Part shown: in pieces, positions 36,806 to 50,497 of the stretch
How the letters are laid out: each line of letters opens with the position of its first letter
Position numbering within the stretch: the first letter of the stretch is position 1
DNA from: Sipunculus nudus
Taxonomy: Eukaryota > Annelida > Sipuncula > Golfingiida > Sipunculidae
Direction of reading: 5' to 3'
Assembly: GCA_026874595.1 (NCBI GenBank)
Contig: CM049316.1
Coordinates: 41,185,695-41,249,694 of the forward strand
DNA length: 64,000 bases
The notes under the pieces: model-generated
What the model was told of the DNA's origin: nothing
The model's database searches: none
Seen by the model: only the letters and a program-made list of their open reading frames with translations
Program-made: the position numbers and the translations under genes

Positions 36806-37129
36806 CACAAAATCTACACCTGAAATCGTCTAAATTTGTGATCTGGGAAATTTAAAGGTACTGGTAAGAATCTTTTATAGCTCAGTTGACTTAAAAGTCA
36901 TCTTTGCTACAGCGATCACTCTTTGTCATCGTTCGTCCGTCTGACTCTCCGTCTGTTTGTTTCCACTCGAACTGGAAACATGTAACTGAATATCTAGGGA
37001 GCACAATAGAAAATCTCCTTGGACGTACCTGAATTAGGTCACATTATCCGAATTAATATATGGGGAATGTATGTGCACCCCAGAATATTAAAAAGCTGAT
37101 ACTAAAACTCCCTTGCCTATATAACTAAT

Positions 37130-38830
37130 GGTTTGCTTGCCATGATTCTTTCCATCCATATTGATCATGGAAAGTTTCTTCAGGGCACAAATCGTAACCG
37201 CAAGACCTAGAATCTACTAAAATAAAATTCAGGCAGGTTCTTGCCAAATGTTCTGGGAAACATGAAATTGGCTCACTGTGACCTATATTCTGCGAACTGT
37301 ATAGAAAAAGACTGGATTTGAGGACCCAGAATGTCAGATGAGCGCAAATTGTATCCCTTAGGCCTAGAATCTTCCTACACAACAACCAGGAAGGTTCTGG
37401 GCAAACCTACTTGGAAACCTGAAACCAGGTCATGGTGACCTTTATTCTGAGAGCTACGGGACAAAAGCATTATTTTGAACATACAGTGAAACAATTCATT
37501 AATGGTATGCGTCAACCCTACTTCTAAAAACAACATCCATGTTGATTCTGGACAATATTCCTCGGAAACTAGATCATTCTAACCCATATTCGTTGAGGTA
37601 TGAAGAGTGAAAAACATAAATATAAATTTATGCATCAAGGCAGTCAGACAGGGCACAAATTGTATCTCGGGGAGATTTCGTTAGGAAAATCTCACTTGAA
37701 ACCATGAATTTGGTCACGCTAGCCTATATTCAGCAAGTTACAGACCAAAACATGATTTGAGCACCCTGAACGTTAGATGGGCACAAAGTTTTAGCATTGG
37801 CCTAGAAACTTCTAACGCAACATCAAGAGAAGTCCTTGGTAAATATCTTATGACATTTGAACGTTGGATACATGGAAATTTCTGGATCCAGGGAGGTCTG
37901 TTCGACCTATATACTGTGAACATTTAACACCCAATAATTTAAATTGACACGTATTGTAGCAGTTGAACTTAAAATTTGGCATCTAGGGGCATCTATGCAC
38001 CTAGTTCTTGGTTAACTCTTCTGGGAAACCCTAAATAAGGTCACTGTATCCTGTTTTCTTAAGCCAATGAACAAGAAAATACGATTTTGAGCACTCTGGA
38101 AGCCATTCCATCCATTTTTCAACTAGCCTTTACCAAAATTTTCATCAGAATAAAACATTAATAATACATGCATCACCTGTATGTATAATTCAGGTGAGCG
38201 TCAAAACCCATGGACCACTTGTTTAATAATTCAACCCAATTCTCACATTTTCAGTTTGAATCGCTTTAAAATACGCAGATGTCCGCATCCCCCTGACAGA
38301 TTCGGGCCAGTAAGCAAGTGTAGTATTTACTTCGTGGGGCCTACAGGTATAAATTGTGCCCTGTCAATGATACATTAAGGCTTTAGGAGTTTTCAAACAA
38401 TAAAACATTGACCCACTTTCCGTTTTCCCAGAGGGTCCTGTCAGCATATGTAGTTTGTTACAATTTGCGCCTTGTTAAAAGACTGATGGATGGCTTCAAA
38501 TGTTTTTGCTGCGCAGCTGAGATAATATAGGTTACAGTGACCTTTTTATTTTGGTTTCCTATTTATCAGGACCTGTCAACATGCGTGTCAATTGGGTCTT
38601 GTGGTTACAATTTGTGCTCTCTTAAAGAATGACAATGGATTTCGAGGTTTTCGCTCCAGAACTGAGAAAATATAGGTCACAGTCACCCATTTTTTTGTTT
38701 CCACAGAGGAGCTATCTGGAGCAGTTAGCATGTTCTTGAGTCTTACGATTTAAATTTGTGCCCTGTTTACAGACGATCGGACGGACAAGTACAGAAGAGT
38801 TATCGCTATTACTCATATGACTTTCAGTCA
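37130..38830. repeat. Degenerate repeats related to 'atttgtgccctgttaac'
   Basis: Repeated themes 'ggtcacagtgacctatattctg', 'gggcacaaattgtat', 'ggcctagaatcttc' (37190-37900) and, inverted, 'acaatttgtgccctgtta' with 'gaccggacggac' (38340-38780). Spacing is about 170-200 bp. Frames in the region are artefacts. Confidence 0.55.
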
Positions 38831-40267
38831 GCTGAGCTAATGATATGCCACTCAGTGTTTTAGCCCTAACAGGAATGAAGTTTGAACATCTGTGGGGGAC
38901 GCAATTCCTGTGATACGGCCCAACCAAATCAGGTTATGTAAATAATGGGATCTGTGTAAATTACCTCTTATACCTTGATAGGTTACCTCATGAGTCCCCA
39001 TGACATCACCTAATGATACAATTGTCCTCACGCTGAACGCCGAATGTCGTGAGCTGAATTACTCCAGTCAGGTCAAACCTAGTTTTATAAGGTAAACTCT
39101 CCAAGAAAAAAGAAACAAAAATAAAAGAGTTTTAAACAACGTTTGTTTCACGGGCTGTAGCTCCTTGTAACTACGGTGCTACACTGTGGAGAATAAATAT
39201 GATGAAACACAATTCACAGACGACATATACAGGAATTACCGGTACATTGACGGTAACAGCACCAGTTGTTGCCTAAAATTCTGAGCCTTGCACGTCACGG
39301 TACCTATGACGTAACGTCTCATGAGGTCCTAAGTCTCAAAATCTTAAGCAAAACGCTTATTGTTCACAATTAAGACAAGTACAGCAAGCCATTTGACAGC
39401 CTCTCTTTTGTGTTCTCATTAATTCGGCCTTATTTAACACTATTTAAAACTTAAATAATGACAAATGAACAGTTTTCCCCAGTTTGCTCAAAGTTATCAA
39501 CAAGATTCAGTAGTGCACATTTCACAAGTTAAGCACATTTCACAAGTTAATGTTATCCCTTTTCTTGGTCTTTCTTTGCAAAGATTATTTTGTTGTTGGA
39601 TATAATACAAACCGAGGGACATTAAAGATGTTTAGGGTATTTAGGTCAATAAGAATTGAAGAGATTACCTTTTTTCAAAAGGATAAATTCCTATTATATG
39701 GATAAATTATCATCAGGAACTGTTCCCGTGCGCACCCTGGTGGTCCTGCCCAGAGAACCTTGCCATACCAAGCAGCGGTTACACTTAACGATGTATGGGA
39801 CGACTGTAGTGTGTAACCGCTACGTGAGGAGAGTACCTTAAATATAACTTCTGAACATGACGCGTTGAAATACCACCATCGTTTACAAACACGAGTATTA
39901 TCAGTCAGCTGTCTGGCATTGATAAACCTTCAAAATGTTTTATTACACAATACACTTCAGTTTTCACTATAAAAATGAATATGTGTACATGGTGCTCAGG
40001 AAGACCACTTATTTTACATGTTATATCAATAAATATAGATGACATACAACTATGGTCACGTCACATCACTTGAGTAGTAAATGTGACCTGATCATTTGTG
40101 AGAGTGAACAATATGAAATCTTAAGCTGACACGCCAGTGTGCACGGAGAGTAGACTGACATGCATTAGTAATTGACATTACAAGCACCATTTATATCTAT
40201 ATATCAATGATTTAATTTCATAATTATTGAATCTTTATTTTATATCAATTTTCAATCTTCCTTTTAG
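38831..40267. other. No exon recognised; probably intron of the downstream gene
   Basis: A 61-aa plus frame at 39656-39841 lacks motifs. The acceptor of the next exon ends this interval: 'tcaatcttccttttag', preceded by an AT/pyrimidine-rich tract. Confidence 0.4.
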
Positions 40268-41361
40268 ATCCTGATGTGGAAGACATACGTCGTGACATTG
40301 AAGGACTAAACATCGGGAGAGAACCCGAACAGGGGTTGAGACATCACAGCAAGTACAGTCCCGGGGCCAGCTGCGTTATGTTTGAAGGTGCTCAGGGTGA
40401 TAAACCAACCGTTCAGTTCCCCCGCTACTTTGGTGCGTGCCAGGGTCACCACAAAACCCGGCGTCTGTATGAACCAAAACTGATGAAACCAGAAACCAAA
40501 TCGTCAAATACCAAAGAAGAGAGCCAGATAAAAAAGGTGTTTTGTACGCAGATGGATCTGATCAATTTGGCTTACAGAGAGAGCGAGCATGGAGAACTCC
40601 GTGTGAACGCACGGTTTGGGACGATTTATATGTTTGATGACCCTCCTTCCAACAAGATGACGGTGGATGAACTGAACAAGTATGTCCAGAATCAAGGACA
40701 GTTTCATCGAGGCAAGAAGTTCTTCCGTTCATCATTTATACCGAGGGATCTGTCACACAGCCGACTGGAAGACCATTTAGAAGAAGAGCGGTACGAACTG
40801 TATACAACAGAATCACTATATATCGTCAATTGTAAGCAAAAGGGACAGTCAAAGTTTGATTACAGCATAGCACTTGATGGTGATTTGAAATTCGTTGAGG
40901 TCCGCTACCCAGACGTGAAGTGGGTGGTTTTCAACGTAAAGCGATCCGATTCCGAGAAAAGAGACGTCCGGATGACGGTGCAGTCAACCAGACGTGTTCA
41001 AGAAGAGGACGACCCAACCACGCGGAGATACCGCCATGCTGACGTCATCAGACTGGATGGAGACGAGGTTATCGTCCAGCCAGAGTTCATTAAGGAATGT
41101 TCTTTCGTCAGGAGGAAGGTCACACAAAAATTCAAACGACCACAGGGCGCTGCGGATCATTTTGTTGCGGAAGTCCATCTTGTGCGTTCACAGGAGAATT
41201 TCCGGCCTGATGACAGAGGGCGCTTCACGGAACGCAAACCATGGCGCGAGGAAGTTGTCGTCAAACCTGATGTCCCAGATATGTCAAACAAGGAAGCACT
41301 CGGGAAATTTCCACTGGAATTCCTGAATTATTGCTTTGCTTTGGAAGAAGTTGCTGATTAG
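40268..41361 (+). CDS. 3'-terminal exon of an unidentified gene (partial)
   Basis: A long open exon of about 364 codons behind a clean acceptor (cttccttttag at 40257-40267), entering with two bases of a split codon (phase 1), and ending with TAG at 41359-41361. The true start lies in upstream exons I could not identify; the first in-exon codons read PDVEDIRRDIEGLNIG. Codon usage is more GC-rich than the surroundings, and there are no frame breaks in 1.1 kb. Visible blocks are MFEGAQGDKPTVQFPRYFG, GELRVNARFGTIYMFDDPP, KKFFRSSFIPRDL, YELYTTESLYIVNC, EVRYPDVKWVVFNVKR and FPLEFLNYCF. The protein is charged and soluble, with no signal or membrane segment and no coiled coil of note. I do not recognise the family and assign no function. 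Confidence 0.8.
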
Positions 41362-42507
41362 AGGCGGGATGCTCTCCATGCGGTAAACTTTTACCATCAA
41401 CAGACCGACCCGACGCATTGACATTGGTAACAATGAGAATTCACATTTGCTCATTACAAATTAAGGCATGTTTTTTGTCTATCGTAAAAGGACATCTCTG
41501 ATAACAATAGACATGTCCAACTGTCTAATTTAAACCTGCCCCCCCAGCAGGTTTAATTAGAAAAGTGTGCCATTAGTGATGACACAATATCCCCAAACCA
41601 TGGAAGAACCCATCCCCCACCCCCTACCCCCTCCTTTAAATTCATAATACATGTGCATGTAGTCTTTTATTGTCAAGACGACCTTCTTTTATTGTGCATG
41701 GTCCATGTATTGAGCATGATTGATAATAATGGGTAACAAAACAAACAATGAAACTGAAAAGATCATTTCGGCTGTTTGGATTCTACCTTATTTGAAAAGC
41801 AGGAACCAATGATTGACAGTGAAATGATTGTCACATGACTGCATCCACAAATACTTTAAAATGACATGATACGACTAGAAGAATGACAAATTGTGTGTCC
41901 ATTTGATGAAATCTGACATATAAAATTTTCCTGTGGGCATTAATTATGTATAGCATACCATGTATACATGCCTGTATCTGCATTTCAGTTACATAGTTAC
42001 ATTGAATAACAGATACGACCAGTCTGACAAGAACATGTGAAGACACACCACAGAGTACATGTAATTGTTGATGTTAGATGTATCTATGTAGCAGTGAAAA
42101 TATAACTCGCATACATTGACATTATATGGCACATATTGTTACATGACCTCTCCAGTTATAAGAAGAAAAAAATATGACCTTTTAAGAAAGTAATATTTTT
42201 AAAGTGACTTAATATTTTTCTCAAGAGGGTTATTATTAGTAAAGCATATCAATTCATACAACATGTATGTAGGTATAGTTTTATATAGCGCAATAATTCA
42301 TTTTAACAATATTCAATTGCGCTTCACAAAGGCTTTAAAACATGATTGGTTGCATTATTATTTGAAGGATTAACCACACGCATTTAGAAAACTGCAATCA
42401 TATCATTACCAGAAGAAGAATGATAAGATGAATTATGGACTACATTTGCCCCCCCCCCCCCGGAATTTTTATGAAATTCACATATTATATAACTTTATTC
42501 CACTTGT
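41362..42507. other. 3' UTR and intergenic, no gene seen
   Basis: The first part should be the 3' UTR of the preceding exon, but no canonical AATAAA was found close by. A C homopolymer lies at 42450-42459. At 42280-42325 'tatatagcgcaataattca ... attgcgcttcac' resembles the tail of CR1-like LINEs. Confidence 0.4.
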
Positions 42508-42640
42508 CCATGCTTGTTAATGTAATGGTCCCCTACCACTGTGTATTTTCCATGCTTGTTAATGTAATGGTCCCCATACCATAGTGTATTGTCCATGCTT
42601 GTTAATGTAATGGTCCCCAAACCACAGTGTATTGTCCATG
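42508..42640. repeat. Tandem repeat, ~46-bp unit, 3 copies
   Basis: 'ccatgcttgttaatgtaatggtcccc...ccac.gtgtatt' occurs three times in succession from 42508, with only a few differences. Confidence 0.9.
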
Positions 42641-43363
42641 TATTATACATTTCTCAAAATATTCGACATTTCTCAAATCTGTCGAAAGGGCCGGGGCTGA
42701 TGCAGAGAGAGACAAAACAGTTTCATGTAAGGGGAGTCCTTGATTCTTTATATTTTCATGAAAATAACAATTAGGACATATAATAATGTTCATATATCAT
42801 AATACATGTATATCCTTTTTATAACCAATAACAATGTAAAAACATGTATGAAGTGTAATTCTTAAACATGACACATGATAGCATGGCTCTTGTAGTCTCT
42901 GCACGTACTGCCATGTGTTTCCATGTGCGCGTAGGCCTATATGCGGTAACTGCATGGCAGACGTACATATATTTGTACAGTGGATCTAGCATGCCTTCCA
43001 CAAAAAGATGGTGAAGTGACGTCATTTTACCCCGAATAAGCGATTTTTCACACATATACGCGCACATTGAAACACAGCGTAAGTCATGCAGTACATCCGC
43101 ACTGCGGAAGTCAGGAAACCGTCCGGAAGCAAATGATAACATACATGTATGCCATGTCCGTCTTCATGTATATTGCATAGGCTATTAGTATATTCTGTGG
43201 TGGTCTCGACCAAGTCTCAACGTCAGGTCCCATGCATGCATGGCAAATTACATGGTACATATAAGGACATAATGGACCCTAAACGAAACACATGGGGAAA
43301 ATTTGCATGCTAAGTGTTAGAGGTGTATATATGTTTATTATATCAGATTTGAATACCGTTTTG

Positions 43364-43368
<5 letters not shown>
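42641..43368. other. No gene seen
   Basis: Short overlapping minus frames only (42819-43213), with no family motif. Confidence 0.35.

Positions 43369-43409
<41 letters not shown>
43369..43409. repeat. (TA)n microsatellite
   Basis: Uninterrupted TA of about 41 bp. Confidence 0.95.
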
Positions 43410-43412
<3 letters not shown>

Positions 43413-43881
43413 AAATAAAGAAATAAAAAATACATGAAACCCATTTTAATTGCTTGCACGCCATGCTTTATGAGATGCGCACCAATTTTTGTTTACGGTA
43501 TATTTATATAAATAAAACGTGAATGCAAACGTGATTGTATAGTTCATGTAAACATTTGGAAAAAAACACAATTATAAAAAATCAACATATTTTTCTTTTT
43601 TTATTTTTGCATGCCCAGTCTATGAGCTGAATATATGTTTATGATATGTTTATGATTATGATATGTTTATGTATATGATCTCGCCCAAAGGAGATGTATA
43701 AAGTGTAAATAGAATCGGGCTCAGCAGACTTGTGGCACTCTATAAACCAAAGGCTAGGGTTGAGAGTTTGTACCTATATATAGGATGATAAAACAAAGAA
43801 GTACAAACACACTTTACATCCACACTTTTTCGTTAACATTGGTTACTGATCCAGTATAGAGTTACATGTATAAAAATATGT

Positions 43882-44279
43882 TTAAAGGTGCCCATTCACC
43901 TACCTTTTGAAAAAGAATTTTTGTAATTTTTGGCTACCTTTCTGTATATATTAATGATCTAAGGGTAATTCTGGTTATGAAAAGTTATTATAAAGCCTCG
44001 GTGAATGATTTATGAACATGTTTATCAAAAACTTTTTTGTAAACACAGCTATGTTGACAAACGGGAAAAACATGTAACCTAGGTTGTAGGTTGCCACCAG
44101 ATGCCCTTGATGTATTTGTTTTGATTATTTTGTCGGGCCTCTACATATTATAAACACGTTGATATTAACACAAACAGCCTGTGTGCGGTGATGTCTACTT
44201 TTTTGCATATAATTTTATAAAAGCTTCAAGGGATTACCTTCAGTTTATAAAGGTCAGATTGGTGATAAGGCCCCTTTAA
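43882..44279. mobile_element. TTAA-flanked MITE, family A, copy 1
   Basis: TTAA at both ends (43882-43885 and 44276-44279) with imperfect terminal inverted repeats: left AAAGGTGCCCATTCACCTACC, inverted right AAAGGGGCCTTATCACCAATC. A second full copy at 58373-58841 shares the interior ('gatctaagggtaattctgg', 'gtaaacacagctatgttgacaaac', 'aagcttcaagggattaccttcag'). TTAA duplications suggest mobilisation by a piggyBac-type transposase. There is no coding capacity. Confidence 0.75.
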
Positions 44280-44429
44280 GTTTTTGCTGTTCACTAATAA
44301 GTCATTACATAGTCTCCATATCATCTGTCCGAACGAACTGTTGAATATACAGATGCTTGTACGATCACTTAGATCACCATCTTCCTCAAAATTGTTTATG
44401 TCATGATAAATACTGGTGATTGCGCTTTT

Positions 44430-44765
44430 GCAGTTGCTGCTCCGAAACCTCCTGAACTAACCGCGACCACCATTTCGGAATTTAAAAAGAACCTTAAAAC
44501 ATACCTTTTTAGAGTACCATTTGATTAAACTTAACTTGTGAACTATAACCATATTCTCTTTAGCTTTTTAGCATCGATTTCTTAACTTGCTTTTATAGTG
44601 GTGACTTGATATATATATTGTATTTTTGTATTTTAACTACTTGTGATATAACTGTGATATGTTTTAGTCAATAATTAATCATTCGACTACAACAGCATTG
44701 TAATGCGCTTATGATCAGGTGTACCTATAGTATGAGCGTAAAATTTATAATAAATTATTATTATA
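44430..44765 (+). pseudogene. CR1/Jockey-like LINE 3' end
   Basis: Short frame AAPKPPEL..TTISEFKKNLKTYLF, the typical end of chicken-repeat/Jockey-type ORF2 proteins (LW..LP..IR...S...FKK.LKTYLF). It is followed by a 3' UTR with 'gtaatgcgctta' and an 'aataaattattattat' tail. This is a 5'-truncated copy. Confidence 0.65.
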
Positions 44766-45204
44766 TTATGTTAATATAATTTGAATCTCAGTTTGAATGT
44801 TTTTGGTCCTCTATATGGAAATAAGTATACCTCACAAAATGTAAGGTTACCTTTTAATGCTCCCTTTTCATGGCTTTCTTCTTTTCTTTCTTGCAGATTT
44901 TATCAATATAATTTTGATAGATATATTTTTATATTTATCCATTTTATTGTAATCTGTATGTGTTGTTCTTGTGAATAAAATATTTCTATATATCTATTTG
45001 TACTTCACTAAAGAAATACAAGTAAAGCACATAGAACCCAATTTATATTTGCCAGTATGCCTAGTTTATGAAGTGTATATTTGTGTAAATAATATATACG
45101 GATGCAAACTTTTCCCTTTTTTACAGTTCAATCTTCAAATGAAGACATACAGAAACAGGCTTTTTCATCTACCACAACTTTTTAGAGTTTCAGACAAAAT
45201 TTTC

Positions 45205-45378
45205 CCGCCTGGACCCCCCCCCCCCCCACCCTTTTTTTTTGCCTTGCCTGGGGACCTTTATTTACGGTACCCCACCCCCCCCCCTTTTTTTTTTCCTGGT
45301 CTTGGGACCTTCATTTAGGGTTTTCATTATTCATCCTCGGTTGGACCCCCCTTTTCCTAATTCCTGGATACGCCCCTG
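45205..45378. mobile_element. Poly-C MITE-like fragment
   Basis: C and T homopolymer tracts, then 'ggaccccccttttcctaattcctggatacgcccctg', the same right end as at 21150-21180. The left end is not clear. Confidence 0.45.
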
Positions 45379-47489
45379 AAAATGAGGAAACAGTCATTTA
45401 TTCGCATGCCCGGTTAAAAGTGTATATATGTTTATAACATGTATATATTTTTATGTTAATAAAATCTGAACACCTTTTCGCCAGTTTTATTGTTATTTAA
45501 ATATAAAGAAAGTGTACATATGACTGTACAGACACACTTCACTTTTTGTAGATATCATTCATCGTCCTTTCTGGTCCATTGATTACTACCATCGCCACCT
45601 TGTCTGCTGAAATTATATCTCTTAGGCTGCTATGCATTCAAAACTACGCAGTATCAAATTCGGCGAAGGTGAATATCTAAAGCGGCATCTATAATATACG
45701 ACAGTTAGGTCGTTTAAAATGAGTTACCAGTTTCGCCGCCAGATGGCAGCAATAACTTCCATGCCAGGTGAGATTGCCCCAGCCCAGCAAGACCTCAGCA
45801 TTCAGCATTCTCTGTACTGCCATTTACATATATTTCCTGTAACAGGCTGTATCTGTTATGGTTACTTAAATATTGAAAATCGTTAGCTGCGTCAGTCATG
45901 CTATTGTAACAAGACAGGGCGCCGCGTAGAGCAGCGCTTGGTCATGCATTGTGTGACATCATTAGTTCCATCAATAGACGCCAGGTGCCGCTACCGATAT
46001 AACCATTTAGCTTGCGGAAGAGGTCCATAGAGTCATTTCTTGTCATAAAGAACTTAACATGTTTTATCTCATAGATTAATTTTCCTAACATCATATGTTC
46101 ATAATATCCCTTGTTTTCTGTTAGAATAAATATCTAGTAAATAATTAAGTGCTGAAAGTCTTCTCGTGAGGTGTCAGACTAATACGCCACCTGCAGCTTG
46201 TTTTAGGCGTTTGTGTTTGACGGATCAAAAATCGCATTAAATCAGAATTTCCGTCTTTTTTGTTTCAACTGACTTTTAGAAAATATAATAATAATAGTTC
46301 AAATAATACAGTTAATTCTAATTTCTTTTATCAAATATTTATAATAGGTAAATATGGCAATACTGATTCCTTAAATACCTATAATTTTCTTAAAGTAAAT
46401 TAATGGGTTCTGCTGCTGACTTCTCTTGTGCACGGACGAAGGGTCATCGCTATATGTTTTTTTATTGACCATGTGGTCATGACGCTCAGCTGAATTAAAT
46501 ATTCAGAATTTTTGAGGGAGCTGCACTGTACCCGTGCGCCTCCCAAATAAACTACAAAAATAAGCTTCATATTTGACTAAAATCCTGGGGAGATAACTGT
46601 ACACTACATACGTCCAATTTAAATGTGTATATGCTAAATGTATTACACTAACAATCATTGAATTTTTTTACAATGAGAGAAGAATATATGAACTATAACT
46701 AATGTAATTAGTAAATATTACATTGTTTTAAATACAACAATAATCTCTACAGTATAATAGTTCAGAGAGGTCTTAATACCATTCCCTCTTATGGTATAGG
46801 TTGGCACAGTCTGAATTTTTTTTATTCTGCCTCTAAATTGTCTGAAGTAGCCATTATTAAAAACTTAGAAGTTGTGTAGTATTTAAACAGGACTGATATG
46901 ACACACCTAATTTTGATTAACACACATGGTTAAAGTCAAGGGGTAAAAATGCTAGTCTAACTCATTTTCTACTGTTTAATTCCTGTTATGTCACATAAGG
47001 AGCCGTAAATAAACATGTGTCAAATTGTATATTTATATTTCAGACTCCAAATTATGCATTTATCAAACTGAACTCAGAAAAAATTATGGATGACCATTAT
47101 GACAATTAAACTACATGGCCTTACAATTAAACTACATTCATATTTGTGAACAAGTTTTTAATTTAAAATAACAGTATTCATTTATTTTACAGCAGATCTT
47201 AACATTTATTAACTAGTTTGTTAAGGTTTTACAGTATATATGAGAAACATAAAAACAAGCTGAAAGTATCACAAATAGGATGTTATATTTAACAGTAATC
47301 CGTCACAATAATATACTGAAAATCTGATAATGACATGAATTCCTATAATCACATGCACTGAATATGAAAGTCTGCTAAACATATCAGAAATACTATGATG
47401 AACAGGATTTCTGCATCATGCCACATTTAATTTAATCAATTTAATGTCTGTGTCAAATAAATACTAAAGCTGAAAAACACTTTTTGATT
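45379..47489. other. No gene seen
   Basis: AT-rich, without recognisable coding or structured repeat. At 46430-46500 lies a fragment of the 'cacggacgaagggtcatcgctat...cagctgaatt' dispersed family. Confidence 0.4.
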
Positions 47490-47697
47490 CAGGGGTGGAT
47501 CCAGGAGAGGGAGGGTATAATCTAGGAAGACTAATAAGAAAACCTAAAAAAGGTCCTCTTATCCTGATAGGGAGGAGTCCAGGCCTGTAAAATTGGGTTA
47601 CCCCCCCCCCCCCCCAACCCTAAAAAGATGTTGAAGCTCACAAGGAGGGGGTCCAGACCCTCTAGCTGGACCTCCCTCTAGATCTGCCTCTGTGATT
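47490..47697. mobile_element. Poly-C MITE-like element
   Basis: The left end 'aggggtggatccagg' and the inverted right end 'agaggcagatctagagg' enclose a 16-base C run at 47600-47615. It is related to the elements at 20984 and 45205. Confidence 0.45.
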
Positions 47698-48867
47698 TTT
47701 GGCCAAGTCCTCAGATGCAAATCTGGGAGGCGGGGGATCCAGGGGGTCTGCAATGCCCCTTTTATAAAGTGTTTCAGACAATTTGGTTGAATACCCCATC
47801 GGCAGGGCTAGTCCTGAGACTGGGTCTCCAAGGAAAAACAAATATGACACAGAGCAGACAAAATGGAACAGACAAAAATGGCACATGCAAAAATAACACA
47901 GACAAAAAGGCAAAGGTGAGAAAATGACAAAAATGGTATGTTTGCAGTAAGAAGACCACAGATGTACATGTCAGAAAAATAAATCATACTTTGTGAGATA
48001 TTTAAATGATATAACTTGATGGTCAGCTGACATATATTTATATGGTTTCATAAAAAATTTAAAACAAAATATTAGAATAATTAAATGCTATTTTCTTTCA
48101 CACATATCTTAAAGAGCATATTTATTAGAAATGCTGACCACACTTAATGAGTCGTTGTTTATGCAGCTGAACCAATTTACTTTTGTTCAACTTTGAATGT
48201 AGTATATCAGTGGGTGCTTGTGTATATATTAATCTGAATATGTAGATTCTTAAAAAGTGACACATCACTTATCAAAGTAATTTGGATATTTGAAAAATCA
48301 TAAGAAGCATCAAAGATAATGGTATTTACTATATTAATTTTTGTCAGCTGTTCATCAAGTTATACCATTTAAATATCTCTCAAGGCGTCTCCATATGCCC
48401 AGACTGTTGCTGTCAGCTTTTGGCTCAGAATAGAAGGTAAAGTCCAGACAGATGAAATGGACTGGCACTTGATGGCCTTGTTGGCTGTCATTTGGTGATT
48501 TTACTCTACATTACTGTCATCCAGGATATTTGGATGACATGACTTTTATGCTTAATATAATGTCAAAATAAGTCTAGAATTGTTAGAGCTTTGGCTAAAA
48601 GAAAAACTAAAACCATAGAGAACACAGGACACATATGGGACACTTATAATGACATCAGTTTTTTATCTTAAAGGTAAGACCAATAACCTTCATTTTTTAT
48701 TATTTTCGAAAATACATTTCCAAAGGGCCAGTGTTAATCCTTTTTTTTTTTTTTGGCTAAATAAGCATCCAAGATTTCATATTGATCTATACATTTTGTT
48801 TAATTACCTTATAATGTTACCAGTTGAGCTAAGAAGGGAAGAACTAGTTGACTGCTTAATCTCATGT
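47698..48867. other. No gene seen
   Basis: Includes a short iteration 'acagacaaaatggaac / acagacaaaaatggcac' at 47850-47930. Otherwise AT-rich and unassigned. Confidence 0.4.
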
Positions 48868-49372
48868 TTAAAGGGACATAATCAGGAGCAAAATTAATCC
48901 TTTTCTTTAACACCATCAGTTCAGTTTTGCTTTACACAAAAGCTTGCCAGCAAAACCATTCCAGCATACAGTCTCATTTCCTCGCATACGACTATTTAAC
49001 ACTTTATTATTGCCCTGCATGTTGGTAAACACAGTCTGTATACGATAACAAGGCTGCGTGACCGGAGTCTGTTTAAGAGGGGGCAACACGCGGTGTTTCA
49101 ATCAGGGGAATCATGTATTTCATTTTTTTAGCATAGTCAGTCAGGACATCTCCTGATTGGTACGTGTTATGGCTCCACGCAGCACACAGCCCAATACAAT
49201 GTGATTATGCTGACACCTGCGATCGCGCCCAGTTCACTGTTTTTAACACTCGTTTACAGGAGTAAGCAAACGGTTTCAGGGCAATATTTTGGCAGGTACA
49301 GATTAATTTTAAAAAGAAAAAACTATTTTCATGTTAACTTAACATGCTTTATAGGTGACTGGGCCCCTTTAA
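48868..49372. mobile_element. TTAA-flanked MITE, family B, copy 1
   Basis: TTAA at both ends. The left end is AAGGGACATAATCAGGAGCA and the inverted right end is AAGGGGCCCAGTCACCTATAAA. The second copy at 51759-52214 shares the interior ('tcagttcagttttgcttta', 'ggagtaagcaaacggtttcag', 'tattttggcaggtacagatta'). Its right end resembles that of family A. Confidence 0.75.
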
Positions 49373-49589
49373 GTACATGCAGGCTCTGCATGTCTGTGAC
49401 ATCTCATCTTAGAAACAATTTTACAATCAATGATTCCATAGACAATAAAAGAAATAGCTCATATTGTTATGAAGTAGGAGATGGCATATTTGTTCATTAA
49501 GATCGAAACATTTAAAGGAATGTTTCAACATTTCGTTACATCATACCTGTTGGGGTTAATATTTTTGGCAACTTAAAATGCTCTTTTGT

Positions 49590-49690
49590 ATTTTATGCAT
49601 CCACACTTTGGAACAGTCTACCTCAATCAATTCAATGTACCAGCTCATAACAAAGATTTCAGAAAGCTGAAAGATATCTATGTTTTAACA
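49590..49690 (+). pseudogene. Possible LINE ORF2 end fragment
   Basis: Frame text 'LWNSLPQSIQCTSS' followed by weakly matching sequence resembles the C-terminus of CR1/Jockey-type LINE proteins. Very short, with stops. Confidence 0.4.
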
Positions 49691-49994
49691 GTAAACACAG
49701 CTAGAGGATCAGAAATCATATATTTTTAAGTAATACATTTAAATAAAGATATGCTAGTCCTTTAAGTCACGTCCAATATATTTTTAGATTACCATATTAA
49801 ATATTTGTGTGATAAACAGATTATATTTGAAAGCTGAAAGATATCTATGTTTTAACAGTAAACACAGAGGATCAGAAATCATATATTTTTTAAGTAATAC
49901 ATTTAAATAAAGATATGCTAGTCCTTTAAGTCACGTCCGATATGTTTTTAGTTTACCATATTAAATATTTGTGTGATAAACAGATTATATTTGT
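49662..49994. repeat. 167-bp tandem duplication
   Basis: 'gaaagctgaaagatatctatgttttaacag' through 'gtgtgataaacagattatattt' occurs at 49662 and again at 49829, with only a handful of differences. It is a recent duplication compared with the other repeats here. Confidence 0.93.
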
Positions 49995-50497
49995 AGTCTG
50001 TTTTATTTGTTTACATGTTATTGTGCTGCATTAGAAACAATACAAGGATAACAAGGGAAAGTAAGTAAACTAAAAGTGCTTTATTGTACCATCCTTAGTA
50101 ATCCATTAATATTTATGTCCATACATATGGTCGTGTATACTCTGGTACTGACTATTCTGTATAATGTTTTATGTATAATTATCATGCATGTGATGAATTA
50201 CTCAATTTAATCTAATCCAAATCAAAATGAATTTCTATATATTATCACAAACACTCCAAGGGGTTTACTTTCATTCCTGGCCGGGGGAATGGAAATAATT
50301 TTGATACAGTACATCACTAAGAGACGCTGGAATCAGAGTTGTATTTACAGGCTTAAAACACTTTTTAGCCATAATAGGATTTTTGAGTGGGAGTTCACAG
50401 TGCAGAGATATGTTCCACACAGAGGTTATCAAGAATGTCTACAGATGGCGCCACACGACTAAGGTGGGAGCTCCCGCCGTGGACACTGTATGTGAGG

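Noticed and set aside
50383-50497. FAAP24 start at the 50387 GTG frame
   Set aside because: GTG is not expected as a start in animals. ATG codons at 50435 and 50498 are in frame, and 50498 has the better context and length match.
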